Below, piece after piece: positions 22,130 through 34,825 of a stretch of 64,000 bases of DNA. The DNA comes from Paragorgia papillata (Eukaryota; Cnidaria; Anthozoa; Scleralcyonacea; Coralliidae). Where the stretch lies: assembly GCA_035771165.1 (NCBI GenBank), contig JAWNZC010000285.1:907501-971500 (forward strand), read 5' to 3'. Each line of letters begins with the position of its first letter. Position 1 is the first letter of the stretch. Both the position numbers and the translations under genes were made by a program. Below the pieces are notes generated by a model. The model did no database searches and was not told the DNA's origin. It worked only from the letters and a program-made list of their open reading frames with translations.

Positions 22130-24570
22130 CAAACATTATACAATACATCATAGTACTATATTAATGGATGTTGTAAGTACAGTTGTACATATGGTATAGG
22201 CGCGCGAGCTTGGTTTAATACATATGTAACAGGCGTTCGTGGATGTTCGTAAAACGTAACCCTATTCACATCAGGCTTTTTTCTTCTTCTGGGACCAGGG
22301 GGAGGCTTTTGAGGCCCTCCCCCTTTAACTCGAAAACTATTTAACCCATTGGCCACTGAAGTTTCACAGAATTATATATGTGTAAATTCTAGTGGGTTTT
22401 GATATTGAGTTTCCATGGTATTATGACATCAAAATGATGTAATTTAATTGATTTTATTGAGGCAAATTCTGTAGGCTCCATGCGTTGAAGTATTAGCTTA
22501 AATTGTAAGAGAAGTTTATTATTTAGTAAAACATCAATGTCTACTAACATTTCTGTAGTCATTAGCAACAGTGATGACGTCATTATGACGTCATGGATCC
22601 GCCATCTCGGATCCACCATTCTTGTTTTCGTCGTATATGAAGAGAAAATAGTCTTAGGCGAGTTATTATCATTAAAAATATCATAAATGGTCATAATAGT
22701 AACCACATGGGTAAAATCAGGAAAAAAACTCTACAAAACAGTGAATTTTACAGAGTACTCAGAATTTCGTAAAATCTATCAAAATATGGTTACCACTTAC
22801 AATGGCAACATCACACTGTCTCAACCCAAGTCAATGTAACGAAAATGTTCCCAGATAAATTTTGGGAAAAGTTGCCAAATATAGTGTTGATTGCTTTATT
22901 GGTTCTAAAGTTATTAGTGTTCACATTAGGAGAGGACCTCAAAAGACCCTGGTCTAAATGGGGTTAAAGGTCATGTCTCCTCATGGACGATTTTTGCTTT
23001 TCCGGTCGTTGCAACCTAGAGAAGTTCACCACGAAACTTTCTTCCTACAATTTAGGAGCAGAAACCTGATTTCTCTGTAAAAACCCTCATTATCCATTAG
23101 ATTCGTCGCATGAAAGTTCAATGTTTGAACTCTCCCAGGGCGACTCAAAGACCCCACAACGAGGGCCGCTACATGGATTATTTCATACGCTTGATTGCAT
23201 GCTTGGGGAAAACCCGGAAAACCGCGCGTGTAGGCGTGACTTTTATAGCGTTTCGCGTATGTAAACATGGATTAGCCAAATTTGAAACGTAAACAAAGTT
23301 AACAAACGCGAAAAATTGAAAAAACGTTCACACCTGACGTTTGCTCGCAAATGGTACACTTGTCTATCCATGTTATCCGCTTTTTCCAGAGAAACTTGGA
23401 AGCGATAGGGCTCACAGATTCCTGTATATATTGCTTTATTGAGGAACAATTATTATAGTAACACCAGTCGCTGAGATGATAGAACGATTTTAGCACGAAA
23501 GTACAGTCAACAACCAAGTAACTTAATGTCCCTTTTATTGACGAAGAATGCAAATATTATAGCCATGTACGAATTTATCGCGAAGATACAGTTCTAGGAA
23601 TTCTACTATAAAAATCGGAGTATACTATCACGCGGTTTCTCCCGCAACATAACAATGTTGTTAGACAAACACTACAGAATCTCGCCTGGTTTATAAAGCA
23701 TGATAACAGCATACCGAACTATTTCTTATTACAATTGCTTCAGTCACAGCACGCTGCATAAATCTGTTTGGTTCGCTCTTTGAATTTATAGGTACGCTCT
23801 TAACCGTGCGGCTCGCAGGAAGGCGTACGGTAGACTCTTGGCACGGTATTATTAAGAAGCTAGCTCGCTGGAAATCAACCAAAAGCTTACGGAAATTAAC
23901 CAAATAATCTTCACTGACTATCTAGACGTATCAACATTGATGTTTCGGAAGTATAACGCCGTCGCACGCTAGACAACATTTGATATTTGACTGTAAAGGC
24001 ATGTATATAGCTTTACATCAATCGCACACCATATTTAAAAATACGGATATCTCGCATAGTAACCGACCACAACTTACGTGCTCGAACGCTGGACACCCAC
24101 ACACACAGGTGTGAGACGATGGATTGCTCATCCGATAACCTGCGCATTTTTTTCCGTGGCGACGGTAGTCTCCTTCGCAGCCGACAGTTCAGGTTCGTTC
24201 TCACTCCCCTCAACTACCGGCTGCTTACCCGAGCAGCAAATTCCTTTCCAAATGTTGACCAATCAGAATCAGACTTCCAATATCTGGAAACCTGACCTTC
24301 GACCTTGAGGCTTGAGCTGATCGTTTGAACCATTGAACAAATTTTTCGAAACTATTGCTAATTATAGTTTAGTAAAAATTTAAATAGAATCAATAAGATG
24401 ATGTTGTATTAACTGTGAATTGCAATATGAATACATGTACATGAAATAAAGTTAAAAGCGCCACTGCCTGGAATATGAAGCTGGATATAAACATCGAGGT
24501 TGCTACCCAGACATGGCCAAACATCCCGTAGAATTTATTGTCCGCTAGATATATGTCGCCGACACTTGTA
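22130..24570. other. no gene recognised
   Basis: About 2.4 kb with open frames up to 105 codons, but none with splice support, a start context or a recognisable motif. The 5' end of the gene with exons at 18.1-22.1 kb could lie here. Confidence 0.35.
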
Positions 24571-24579
24571 GATTTTCTA

Positions 24580-25110
24580 AAGCTCTTCGCACAGATTTAT
24601 TTACACGATCAGCAAGAACATATTCATAATACCATTCTTCGTAAATTTTGTAAAGCTCTGAGCTATAGTAAGCGAAATATTAGCTTTCAAGTAAACTGAA
24701 TTTGGGCAGTCGGCCAGTCTCTTCAGACATTGTTAATAAACACCTTACAATCTCAAATATATCTTAAACGCTCTTACGCTTTACACTGACTTTCATACTT
24801 ATTTGTTTGCATAGGCAGCAAGAACATAGTCAAAACAATATTCTTCGTAAATTTTGTAAAGCTCTGAGCTATAGTAAGCGAAATGTTAGCTTTCAAGTAA
24901 ACTAATTCAGACAGTCGGTTCAGACACTAAACATGCACCTAAATATTATTTGAGCTTTTATTGACAATCTTAAATTTCTCTTAACGCTCTTACGCTTTAC
25001 ACTGACTTTCAACGCTTATTTGTTTGCATAGGCAGCAAGAACATAGTCAAAACAATATTCTTCGTAAATTTCGTGAAGTTCTAGGCCAAACTTTTCAAAA
25101 TATTAGCTTT
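24580..25110 (+). repeat. three tandem copies of a unit of about 210 bp
   Basis: AGCAAGAACATA recurs at about 24611, 24826 and 25034, each followed by ATTCTTCGTAAATTT and, in the first two, AAAGCTCTGAGCTATAGTAA. The third copy is diverged and truncated. Confidence 0.75.
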
Positions 25111-25354
25111 CGACTAAACAAATTTACATATAACAACACCATGCAGCCCGGACGGCTTTATTTAGCACGACAATGGCGTAATTTCATTGGTCCATGTACA
25201 CAAAGGGAATGGAATGTAGCTCTCGGGTGAGCAGACGTTAGTTTGGGGAGGAAAGCGAGCCATAAGAACGTCTGCGAAGGAGGCTATGGCGACGGCAAAC
25301 TCCTCTAAAATTCCCAGCAAGATCCATGATCGCCTTTCATGGGAACCGCGTGCA

Positions 25355-27035
25355 GAGTGTCATGCGCTGCAGGGGGTCTTCCGGGTCCCAACTTTTACAT
25401 TTTCAACTTTTGCATTTTCAACTTTTGCATTTTCAACTTTTACATTTTCAACTTTTGCATTTTCAACTTTTACATTTTCAACTTTTACATTTTCAACTTT
25501 TACATTTTCAACTTTTGCATTTTCAACTTTTACATTTTCAACTTTTACATTTTCAACTTTTACATTTTCAACTTTTGCATTTTCAACTTTTACATTTTCA
25601 ACTTTTGCATTTTCAACTTTTACATTTTCAACTTTTACATTTTCAACTTTTACATTTTCAACTTTTACATTTTCAACTTTTACATTTTATACTTTTACAT
25701 TTTATACTTTTGCATTTTCAACTTTTGCATTTTCAACTTTTACATTTTCAACTTTTGCATTTTCAACTTTTACATTTTCAACTTTTACATTTTCAACTTT
25801 TACATTTTCAACTTTTGCATTTTCAACTTTTACATTTTCAACTTTTACATTTTCAACTTTTACATTTTCAACTTTTGCATTTTCAACTTTTACATTTTCA
25901 ACTTTTGCATTTTCAACTTTTACATTTTCAACTTTTACATTTTCAACTTTTACATTTTCAACTTTTACATTTTCAACTTTTACATTTTATACTTTTACAT
26001 TTTATACTTTTACATTTTATACTTTTACATTTTCAACTTTTATTATATAGCCATATATTTTACATGGTTCGCGACCACTGGGAAATGTAAATAAATTCCG
26101 GTTGTAACCTTTGTTTTCGGTTTGAACGGCCTTGCACATGATTTGGATGATTCTTGCCGTCTATAAAGCTATCTAAAATACTAGAAATTACTATCGCAAG
26201 TGAAGTGCTGATAAAACTTTAGCGGCGTCTGTTAAGCGCATCGTTCAGTCGCACTGTAAATATAAACATTTAGAACGTCTAGTATCAAATATATCAAATT
26301 ATGAGATGCATAAACCTGGCCTCCGTTATATAGCTGTTCTTAACAGTATTTGGATTACCCATGTGATTGTCCGTGATCAAAACTTTGTGTCCTACATTTA
26401 TACACGGTTAATCGCATTGAACAGCTAGACGTTTAATTTGTGTCTGTAGTATAAATTGGACCAATTATGTTTATAAATTGCCTTATATAACTGTGAAACA
26501 AAACTACAAAAGGTAAGGACAAGCAACAACTGATTCCGGCTTGCAATACAGCGATCACGAATCACGTAAAACTGCTGTAACGGTAAGTTTGAATTATGTT
26601 TAATTGTTGCAACAACAATAACAAATCAATGCTGAAGTTTTAATTTACAGCCGTCCTTCCCAAGTCGGATCATGTTGTCGTTTGTTCGTTGTTTTAATAT
26701 ATTATATAAACTAGACCGGGATATGTATCGCCACATATCAGTAAAAATAGCATTACTCCCTTGGCCTTGCTAAAATCAGAGCTAACAGTGCATCCTCAGA
26801 TGGCCCGGTCTTTATAAATCACGAAGGTGAAAGAATTCGAGAGAATCCACGGCGCGATATCGATATTGACAAAAATTTAAAATCAAGAAATGTAAAATCA
26901 GAAAATGTAAAATCAAGAAATGTAAAATCAAGAAATGTAAAATCAGAAAATACAAAATCAAGAAATGTAAAATCAGAAAATACAAAATCAAGAAATGTAA
27001 AATCTAATTTCATGTTGTCGCGTCTGGGCTTCCGT
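25355..27035 (-). mobile_element. dispersed element with 15-bp arrays, copy 2 (inverted)
   Basis: The reverse complement of 920-2675. The TTTTACATTTTCAAC array is longer here (25388-26040) and contains an internal duplication of about 300 bp, visible as two occurrences of the same run of TGCATT/TACATT and TTTATAC variants. The other array lies at 26874-27005, and the end CGTCTGGGCTTCCGTA at about 27020-27035. It lacks the MITE present in copy 1. Confidence 0.7.
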
Positions 27036-27465
27036 AATAAAGAGATTAACAATGACAACTTTACAAAGCATAACAGATCTGCTCACAATGGGGAGGGCGT
27101 AAAATTAACTACAGAATACAGATTAACTTAAATTATTGTAGGATGTCCGAAAAGGAGGGGAGGACCAATTTGCCATTTCCTTCATGGGGCTATTTTTTGG
27201 AATGAGCCATTTAGCTTATTGAACAGGCTCTCATTTTCTTAAGAAAAAAAGTTGATTGCTGCTGGTCAAACAACTTTAGTCTATATATGCGAGTGTAGTA
27301 TAACTGTTTTTGATACGATTATACTGTACTCACTGAAATTATATAAATCTATAATCAGTGTAGAGGCAATTATTTGTGTAAAGTATTTCAAATTTTTATA
27401 TATATGTACAGTATACTGGTACATGTTATTAAATATTAAGCAAATATTGTCAGGTCACACACTGT

Positions 27466-27549
27466 CAGGGAAAACTTTGCCCTTAGCGAGGGCATGATAG
27501 CGAGGGCATGATCTGTACATGCAAGATTGAGGGCAAAGTTTTCCCTGTG
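27466..27549. repeat. hairpin: CAGGGAAAACTTTGCCCT arms
   Basis: The 18-base arm at 27467 returns inverted near 27530, separated by two copies of AGCGAGGGCATGAT. Function unknown; probably a MITE relic. Confidence 0.65.
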
Positions 27550-27870
27550 CATAACCGTGCTGTAACTTTTTCTGATAGTTTAAGCCTTTTTCAGGACGGA
27601 ATTAACCCACAAGGTCTGTATTATCAATCATATTGACAACTTCAGTATATGGTTTTAATAAAATACCAAAGTGGTCATCATAATTATTTCATAAAGTACC
27701 ATGGCAACAAATTCCATGATGGGTAAATTTACATACATTACTTGATGGGCCGTTTACCAAGGTTTGACAATGCTGCACAAACAAACACAATGCGATCTAA
27801 CATCATTTTCAATAGTAATGGGATAACACCTGATAAAATGCGGAAATGTTTTAACTTCAGTATGGACCAT

Positions 27871-28545
27871 TCAACATGTGACGACCTTAAAGCAGCTAGA
27901 CCAGGAGTATGGGTTACTGCATTTGAAGAAAGTCTTGGTCCACGGCAATATGCTGGGGAAATGAGTTGGATTTTTTAAAGCAAGCAAATCACGAACTAAA
28001 AAAACTTTATCTTTGTCCTCTTCATCACCTTCTTCTAAATAGTTTACCAATTCAGAATTCTTGACCATTTCCTTATCTGAAGTGCTTCCAGTCCACAGTG
28101 GAGGTATAAAAGAAATGACACCAGTTGGTGTGATCCTTACCAATAACTTGACAGTGTTATAGTGTTTATAACTGCTCCAGGTAGTTTTCTGACTTTCAGG
28201 AATTGTGGGTTTTTGGATGTAAAATTCACAACAATCGATAATCACTCTAATGTTCTTAAATTTCTTGAATCGTTCTGGAAGTGCCTTTTTAATATGCACA
28301 ACTTGGCCAGGGAACAAGAAAAGATAACTCTAAGGAAAGGAAGGTAATCCAGGTATTATAAATACGTGATACCTGACCAACACTGATCCAAATGTATCTG
28401 CTAGAAAACGGACATCAAAGCCCTTTCTTGTCCTTACTAATGTTAATATCAGTTCTTCCCAAGATGATAATAGCCTGGTTGTGCTCCTCTTTTTTCTCTC
28501 CTTGATGGCGGTGTATCCACCAAACCCTTCCAGTAGTGCAAACTT
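27871..28545 (-). pseudogene. DDE_Tnp_4-type transposase fragment (IS5/ISL2EU-like)
   Basis: From 5' on the minus strand: an HTH part (SWEELILTLVRTRKGFD; in another frame GQVSRI and NTWITFL) then NIRVIIDCCEFYIQKP with the first catalytic Asp and PPLWTGSTSDKEM with the second. The frame break near 28340 and loss of the third catalytic region make it non-functional. The DNA downstream (27742-27960) is open on the plus strand, but I cannot assign it. Confidence 0.65.
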
Positions 28546-28959
28546 TTTGCTTTTTCTTTGACCAAATCAAAAACTAAATCCAGTTTTGGTCTAGTGAGGC
28601 CAGTATATCTGAAGCAGTTTTTTTTGCATCTTGCTTGGTTAATAAACAGGCTACTGCATTATAATTATATTCAGCCCGTAGATGGAGTACTGTTAAAAAT
28701 TCGATTTATATTAGGTATTTTGTTAGTTCAATGTCACTAGCATACAGAACTTTATGTGTAGTCTAAGTGTGATAGAGACAGTTGTTATTTAAGAAACGTT
28801 AATGCCAGAAATATCCAGTAAACACATGGAGTACTGTGCCTGAGTCCTTATGATTGCACAGGTGTTTACATTTATCTTGTTAAGTTGTCATTGAATAACA
28901 CGCGTGTCAAATAAAGCACAAGTTTTTACTGTTTTCTGTGTATTTTGAGAAATTATACT
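28546..28959. other. nothing recognised
   Basis: Sequence between two transposon relics with no motif-bearing frame. Confidence 0.35.
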
Positions 28960-31900
28960 TGACACAATTAGTAGAAGTAGATCAGAATAACTAGGAATAT
29001 GGGTTTAGTATTTTGTTCGAGTTCCTTTTGTTTTGATTACAGAGTTAATTCGTTTAGGTAGACTTGCGATTGTTCGATCAATTGTCGCTACGTCAATGAC
29101 GTCGCAACAGCGGAGAACTCGTTCTTTGAAATGTTGAAATGATTCCTTTGTAATTGTCATCTCCAGTGCTTGATGCTCTAAACGTCTCTTTAACAAATGG
29201 AAAACGTTCTCAATAGGATTTAAGCCAAACGTTACATTCAAATAATTTCGGATAAACCCAGAGAAGAGCTCGCCAGACATTTTTTCATAGGCCTCCTTAA
29301 GAATTATCCCTTTGCCGTAAGCCACGGCAACCACGCCCTCCAGCAAGGTCCTTACTCCCTTCAGCTGTTAACTGTAAACCTTCTCCGCGTCTTCGCCACA
29401 CACGGCCTTTTGTTGTACAGGCATCGCTCATAGGATTAAACTTGTGAATAAACGACACCCCGTCTAAGTAAAAGGCAACATGACCGGTGTAAAAGTCTGA
29501 TGCGATCTTAAAACATGCTTCATAGAATGTGGGTGCTTCAATCTGATTCTCTTGTCCTTTTCAGATTAAGTTTAAGTTTAAGTTTAATAATTATGCTACA
29601 TTAAGCATCTCAAATACATACATACAATTATCTCAAACATGCAATAAAAATTTACAGTATAAACCTATATACAATACACAAAAAAAAAATTAAATAAAAA
29701 GTTATACTCGTTTAAAAATCTCCTCCGAAAGTTCCCCAAAACCGTTATTAATTCCTTGCCTAATTGAATCCTGTTTGTACTGTTCTAATAATATTTTAAA
29801 AATTATAACCGAAGAAGTAGTCCTAACTGCTAAGGGTATCCTAACTGCTAAGGGTAATCTGTTCCAATATTTAAGCGATCTACACTTAAATAAGTCCTGG
29901 TACAAAGTTGAGTTAGACCCATGCATTAATAAGTTCTGCCTACCAGACTTGCCACTTCTAAACATGTGTTGACCATAAGAAACAATTTTATTTTGAATTT
30001 TAAATATCTCAATGAGGTCGCCTCGCGTTCTTCGCTCCAACAATGTTGTTAGTCCCAGTTTCATCAATCTTTCTGTATATGACAAATTTTCCAGCCCCCT
30101 AATTAATTTCGTAAATTTACGTTGGCAGTTTTCAAGTGCCATTATACATTGCCAATTACCATATCTAGGACGGGGTGCCCACACCTGAACGCAGTATTCA
30201 AGATGTGGTCTTATCAGTTATTTGTAAATAGGCAAAAGTACGTTAGATTCCCGAGAAAGTACATTCCTCAAAATCCAAGCGGTCATCCACTTCGCTTTCC
30301 CAATGTTTTTCTCGATTTGATTAGACCAAGAAAAAGTTTCTGATAGCACCACACCCAAATCTTGTTCTTCCTCAACTACCTTGAGTTCGTTTCCACCAAG
30401 GGAATAACTCTGCCTACCATTGCTTTTTCCAAGGTGAATAACAGTACATTTCTTAGGGTTAAAATTCATACACCAGTTGGATTCCCAGTTTGATAAGCGT
30501 TCCAAGTCTTGGTTTATTACTTCAGAATCCTTTGCATTGCCTACATGCTTTACATCATCGGCAAAAAGCTTAAAAACTGATTTAACATTCTCGGGTAAGT
30601 CGTTAATAAACAAAACAAAAAGAAGCGGGCCAAGCACGGATCCCTGCGTCACGCCAGAAACGACTCGTTTCCATTCCGAATATGAATCTCCCACTTTTAC
30701 AGTCGTGTATCTATTTTTCAAAAATTCCTGAATAATAGCCAGAGTATTCCCAATAATTCCAAAGGACTGCAATTTAATTAGTAAACGAGAGTGTGGAACG
30801 GAGTCAAAAGCTTTACAAAAATCCAAATATATCAAATCAACGTCGTGACCACAATCCAAAAAGTTTGCTATTTCTTCAACAGTTTCCAGAAGACTGGATA
30901 AACAAGACTTTCCTGTAACAAAACCATGTTGGAAAGGTGACACTTTGTTATGCACGTGCTGCAGGATGTGCTTACGTAGAAGTTTTTCATAAACTTTACA
31001 TAGAATGCAAGTCAATGAAACTGGTCTATAATTATTTGCATCCAACTTGCACCCCTTCTTAAAAAGGGGAATTACAATAGCTTGTTTCCAAATCTCTGGA
31101 ACCCTTTCATACTTCGCGCAACTTCTAAATAATTGGCTGACTGCTTGAACAAACGTAGGATTATCACTAAGTAGTTTCAATATTTTTTAATGAATTTCAT
31201 CTGGACCATGAGACTTGAAAATATCCAAAGAGCTTAGCAATTGATAAACATATCCTTGTCGTCAATGCACATATCTTCAATATGTGACATACTTGGAGTA
31301 GTGTCATAACATTCCTTTCTCAGTGGCCCATCAGGTTCCATTGTAAACACAGATGAAAAATAATCAGCAAGTAAATCTGCAGATTCTTTAGGACTTGTCG
31401 TCTTTGTGTTAGAACCTTGGTTTGTTAATGGTCCAACCAATCCATGCACTTTTCTCTTTGATCGAATATATGAAAAAAATGCCTTTGAATTAGTTTTTAT
31501 ACCTCTTGCAAGCTTTCTCTCGTACTTCCGTTTAAGATCCCCTTCAGTAGATTCAAATGCTTTTTGGGAGTCCATTGCATACTTCAGATTAATATCCGTA
31601 GGCAAATTTTCAAAGTCTTGCCACCTGTGATTATTTTCTTTTCTTAATCGTTTCAATTTACTGCATTCCCAAGGTAGTTTGCGAATCTCTAAACCATTTG
31701 TAGTTATAATTATCTTGATCGGTGTACACGCATTACTGATGGAAATTATTTTGGAGTGCAAATCTTCCCACATACCATCTATATCCCATTCAGCGCCAGA
31801 TAGTAATCCTTTTTTCCGTTCTTGCAGGAAATTAAAACCCATAGCATTAAGGTACTTTGTGTACGTCCTACGGCGCATAAGCGTGGAGTCTAGACCTGCT

Positions 31901-32210
31901 TTTCTCACCAACGACATAACAGTGATGTTGCAATTTTCCTTGCGCATCTTATGCAAAGTTCGTTCCATCAAACGTTTGTCTCTTGCATTATTAAGTCTAG
32001 GCCACGGACCAGGCCTTTTCTTTGGCACGCTATCTTTGTTTCTTCTTTCATGTGGGCACGTCGTTCTCTTCCAAATTCGATGAGCTGAAGATTTTGAAAT
32101 GCCACATCGCTGTGCAAAAAGGCAAGCGCTTTCTTGAACGCACTCGATTTTCTGACAATATTTAGTAATTTCAAGGCAAGTTGCTGTTCCGGAGTAATTG
32201 ATTATCTGTC
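28960..32210 (-). pseudogene. Tc1/mariner-like transposase split by a LINE insertion
   Basis: The N-terminal part (32190 down to 31795) carries an HTH (CLFAQRCGISKSSAHRIWKR), PKKRPGPWPRLNNARDKRL and a second helical part ending FLQERKKGLL. The C-terminal part (29560 down to 28995) has FYLDGVSFIHKFNP with the first Asp and GLNPIENVFHLLKRRL with the third acidic residue; the middle Asp region is deleted and the frame shifts at least twice. The halves meet cleanly once the LINE is removed (CTATCTG then AAAAGGAC), showing the order of events: Tc1 first, LINE second. Confidence 0.75.
29575..31795 (-). pseudogene. LINE (jockey/CR1-group) reverse transcriptase, 5' truncated
   Basis: Inserted in a Tc1-like element. 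In order: pre-RT region (31790-31234, with KAFFSYIRSKRK), RT fingers and palm (31180-30218: PFQHGFVTGKSC, IYLDFCKAFDSVPH with the first Asp, SGVTQGSVLGPLLF, and FADD as the catalytic box), thumb, then the C-terminal LEKVQRRFTK-like part (30184-29702, ALENCQRRFTK-type). No endonuclease domain is included. Breaks: a frameshift near 31243, a TAA near 31190, a frame change near 30210, and a 12-bp tandem duplication coding PLAVR twice near 29825. The 3' tail is repeated TTAAGT at 29565-29590. Confidence 0.8.
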
Positions 32211-32700
32211 AATTAAGGAATTCGGACCTTACCGCATTACTTACGTAGTAATTAGAACATTAATAAATACTCGGCCAGTCTAAAAATAACTTTTCCTTTT
32301 AATTTAATTTAATTTAATTTAATTTAAAACAAGATATTTTTATTATTTTTTATTATTTAATTATTTTATCCATTTTTATCACTTAGTTATTAGTTTGGTA
32401 CTGCGTAATTTCAATTCATTGCTATTATAGAATCAATATAATAGAATTAGACAATCGTAGAATAATTACATTGGGACACAGCGGATGTCACGTGACTTCT
32501 GTGCGCACGCAATATATTTTTAAATGTGCCCTCCCCTTCCAATCAAGGTTGTTACCCAATTTTTGTTTACTCGAACACAGAAATGGTGTCTTAAAATCAC
32601 CATTGATTGGTGGGGGAGGGGTGAAACAACGTTATTTATCTCACGGTGGTAAAAGGAGCAAGAACGAAGGTAATTGATGGTTTAGTGTCCCAATGAATTA
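32211..32700. other. nothing recognised
   Basis: AT-rich spacer with TAATT-type repeats near 32300 between the Tc1 and Harbinger elements. Confidence 0.35.
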
Positions 32701-32973
32701 TTCTCAGATTGTAGGACCGACTAGGCCTCTGGTGTAAACGCACAAAGACTGACCTGAGACTTACCTAGGACCGTATTTTTAGGCCCAGTATCTTACATGG
32801 TCCTAGGACCCCAGTCCTAGGTCAGTCTCAGGTCAGTCCTCCAGTGTCGAACCTGACCTGGGTCTAGTTCCCGTAGCAACCATTTAATCCGAGCCCACGA
32901 GAAATACTAATCAGCAACGTTTACATTATTGGTGGGAGAATGGATAGCCAGATCGCGCGCAAATAAATTCGCA

Positions 32974-34253
32974 ATGGCTGCTCGCAATGTTTGGACGGAG
33001 GACGAAACCCGGCAGTTGATTTTGTTGTGGAGAGATGCGAGAATTCATCGCAACCTGGCAGACTCGATGAAAAAGAAAGGATTTAATCGCGATGCCAAGT
33101 AAATCAAAACCAAAATAAAACATTTGAGAGAAGTCTACCGCAAGCACAATGACGAAATTAATCGATCTGGTGCTGGTGCAGGCAAACCACAAAAAATTTT
33201 CGAAGAGATCGACGTGATATTGGGAACAAGACCGCAGACGCAACCACCATTCGTTGTTGACAGTGGAGAACTGCGCCAAACAGACGACTCAACATCAGAG
33301 CAAGATGTCGATGCCAGCGAGTCAAGTTCCATGACCACACTTAATGGTACGTTAAACATGTATATTCGTACTAACTCCTACTATTTTAGATACATTCTGT
33401 AGCATTACACACTGCGCAATTTGTAATTCAAAATGTACGCGTAAAATTGGTTTATTGATTTGCATATCCAGTGTTACTCGAAAATTATGTTTAATGTTAA
33501 ATTATCTTGTTATTAAGAATCCTTTACTGACCAAGAGGACAATGTTAATGCTGGTAGGAATTTGTTCTTTACCTGTATCAACTAGTATTTTAATTATTGT
33601 TTGCTAGTAGATACATGTGTACTTGGAAATCTAAACAGTACTAGTAGGAGAATGGATAAGCATTACCATTGTTTTATATTTCCAGTCTGACATGGTTAAT
33701 GTAAATATTCAGAAATTTTTGGAAAATACAGGGAATAGCATATTTAAGTGTCATACTTTCATGTTTTGCATGGTGGAGCTAAATAGTGTATTTTATACTA
33801 TATTGCATAAAAAATTGATAGATATGAGCTGTCTCCATTAATATATAGCTATCCTTAACAATAATGCTTATTTTTGTAGGTGAACCACCAGCCAAAAAAA
33901 AAAGACGGGAAACAAGGCACAATAAAAGTAAATTTGAAACAGCCTTGGGAAGTTTCAAGGAGTTTCTCGGTGAACAAAATGATAAGCAGGCTAGCATGGC
34001 TAATGATATGAACAAACAGTGGCCAGACCTTGAAAAGGCGAAGCTTGAGAAAGAGCAGGGAGAACGAGAAAGGGAAAGGCAGCATGAGTTAAGGCTAATG
34101 GAAATGTTCTCCACAACGATACAAAGAACCCAAGCACAGCCACCAGCACCACAACATCCACCAGCACAACATCCACATCAACCGGTTTATACCGACCTGA
34201 AAAATGCAGCAGCTTCAAGCAGTGAATATTACCGGCATTTTAATTTCCATTAA
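32974..34253 (+). pseudogene. Harbinger Myb/SANT-like DNA-binding protein, two exons, one nonsense codon
   Basis: Exon 1 is 32974-33346 (ATG to GT) and exon 2 33880-34253 (TAA); phase 1 joins them. The N-terminus has the trihelix/Myb signature (VWTEDETRQLILLW, then KIKHLREVYRKHNDE), and exon 2 starts with a nuclear-localisation-like PPAKKKRR followed by a charged helix (LEKAKLEKEQGERERERQ). A TAA at about 33102 interrupts the Myb domain where homologs have a Gln-like codon. In this superfamily the protein carries the transposase to the nucleus and element ends. Confidence 0.7.
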
Positions 34254-34825
34254 CAATTTACAAACGATTTGGGTCAGTGGAAGAATTACCTATAGAACAT
34301 TATAAAGATTTTGTAGTTTGCACCTAGGATATCTTGAGAAAACAGATGTCTCTTCTTGCGCACTCCCGACCTCTCGGCAGAGCGAACGAGAAGAGACGTC
34401 TGTTTTCTCAGGCTGTACCTAGGAAAAATCAAGTGACTTGCACGAGTAGCACTATGAATATTTCTTGCACCATAAACAATGGTATGTTCTTGTTGTTAAT
34501 TATTAATAAAAGTTCAATTAATTTAAATATTCCTGCTAGATATTGAACTTTTACTAAAAACATCTTTCTTTACTAAAGTCCAACATCTTTCTTTTATTTA
34601 AAACAACTAAACTTAATCCTACCATAATTAAAAATAACAAATGCTTTAATACTGGTATAATATTCTGCATAGCAAGATTGGTGTGTTACTTAAATGTGGA
34701 ATATACAACCGCATATTTCTATGTTACAGCAGTACACCAATCTTGCTATGTTTTGATCGATATTTCAACACAGACTACACTGTCTAATTTGATTTTACTG
34801 TTATATAATATTTCTTATAATATTT

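Noticed and set aside
27742..27978. 78-codon plus-strand frame (DNAAQTNTMRSNIIF)
   Set aside because: Looks protein-like but has no splice support, neighbour or recognisable domain, and overlaps the transposase relic.
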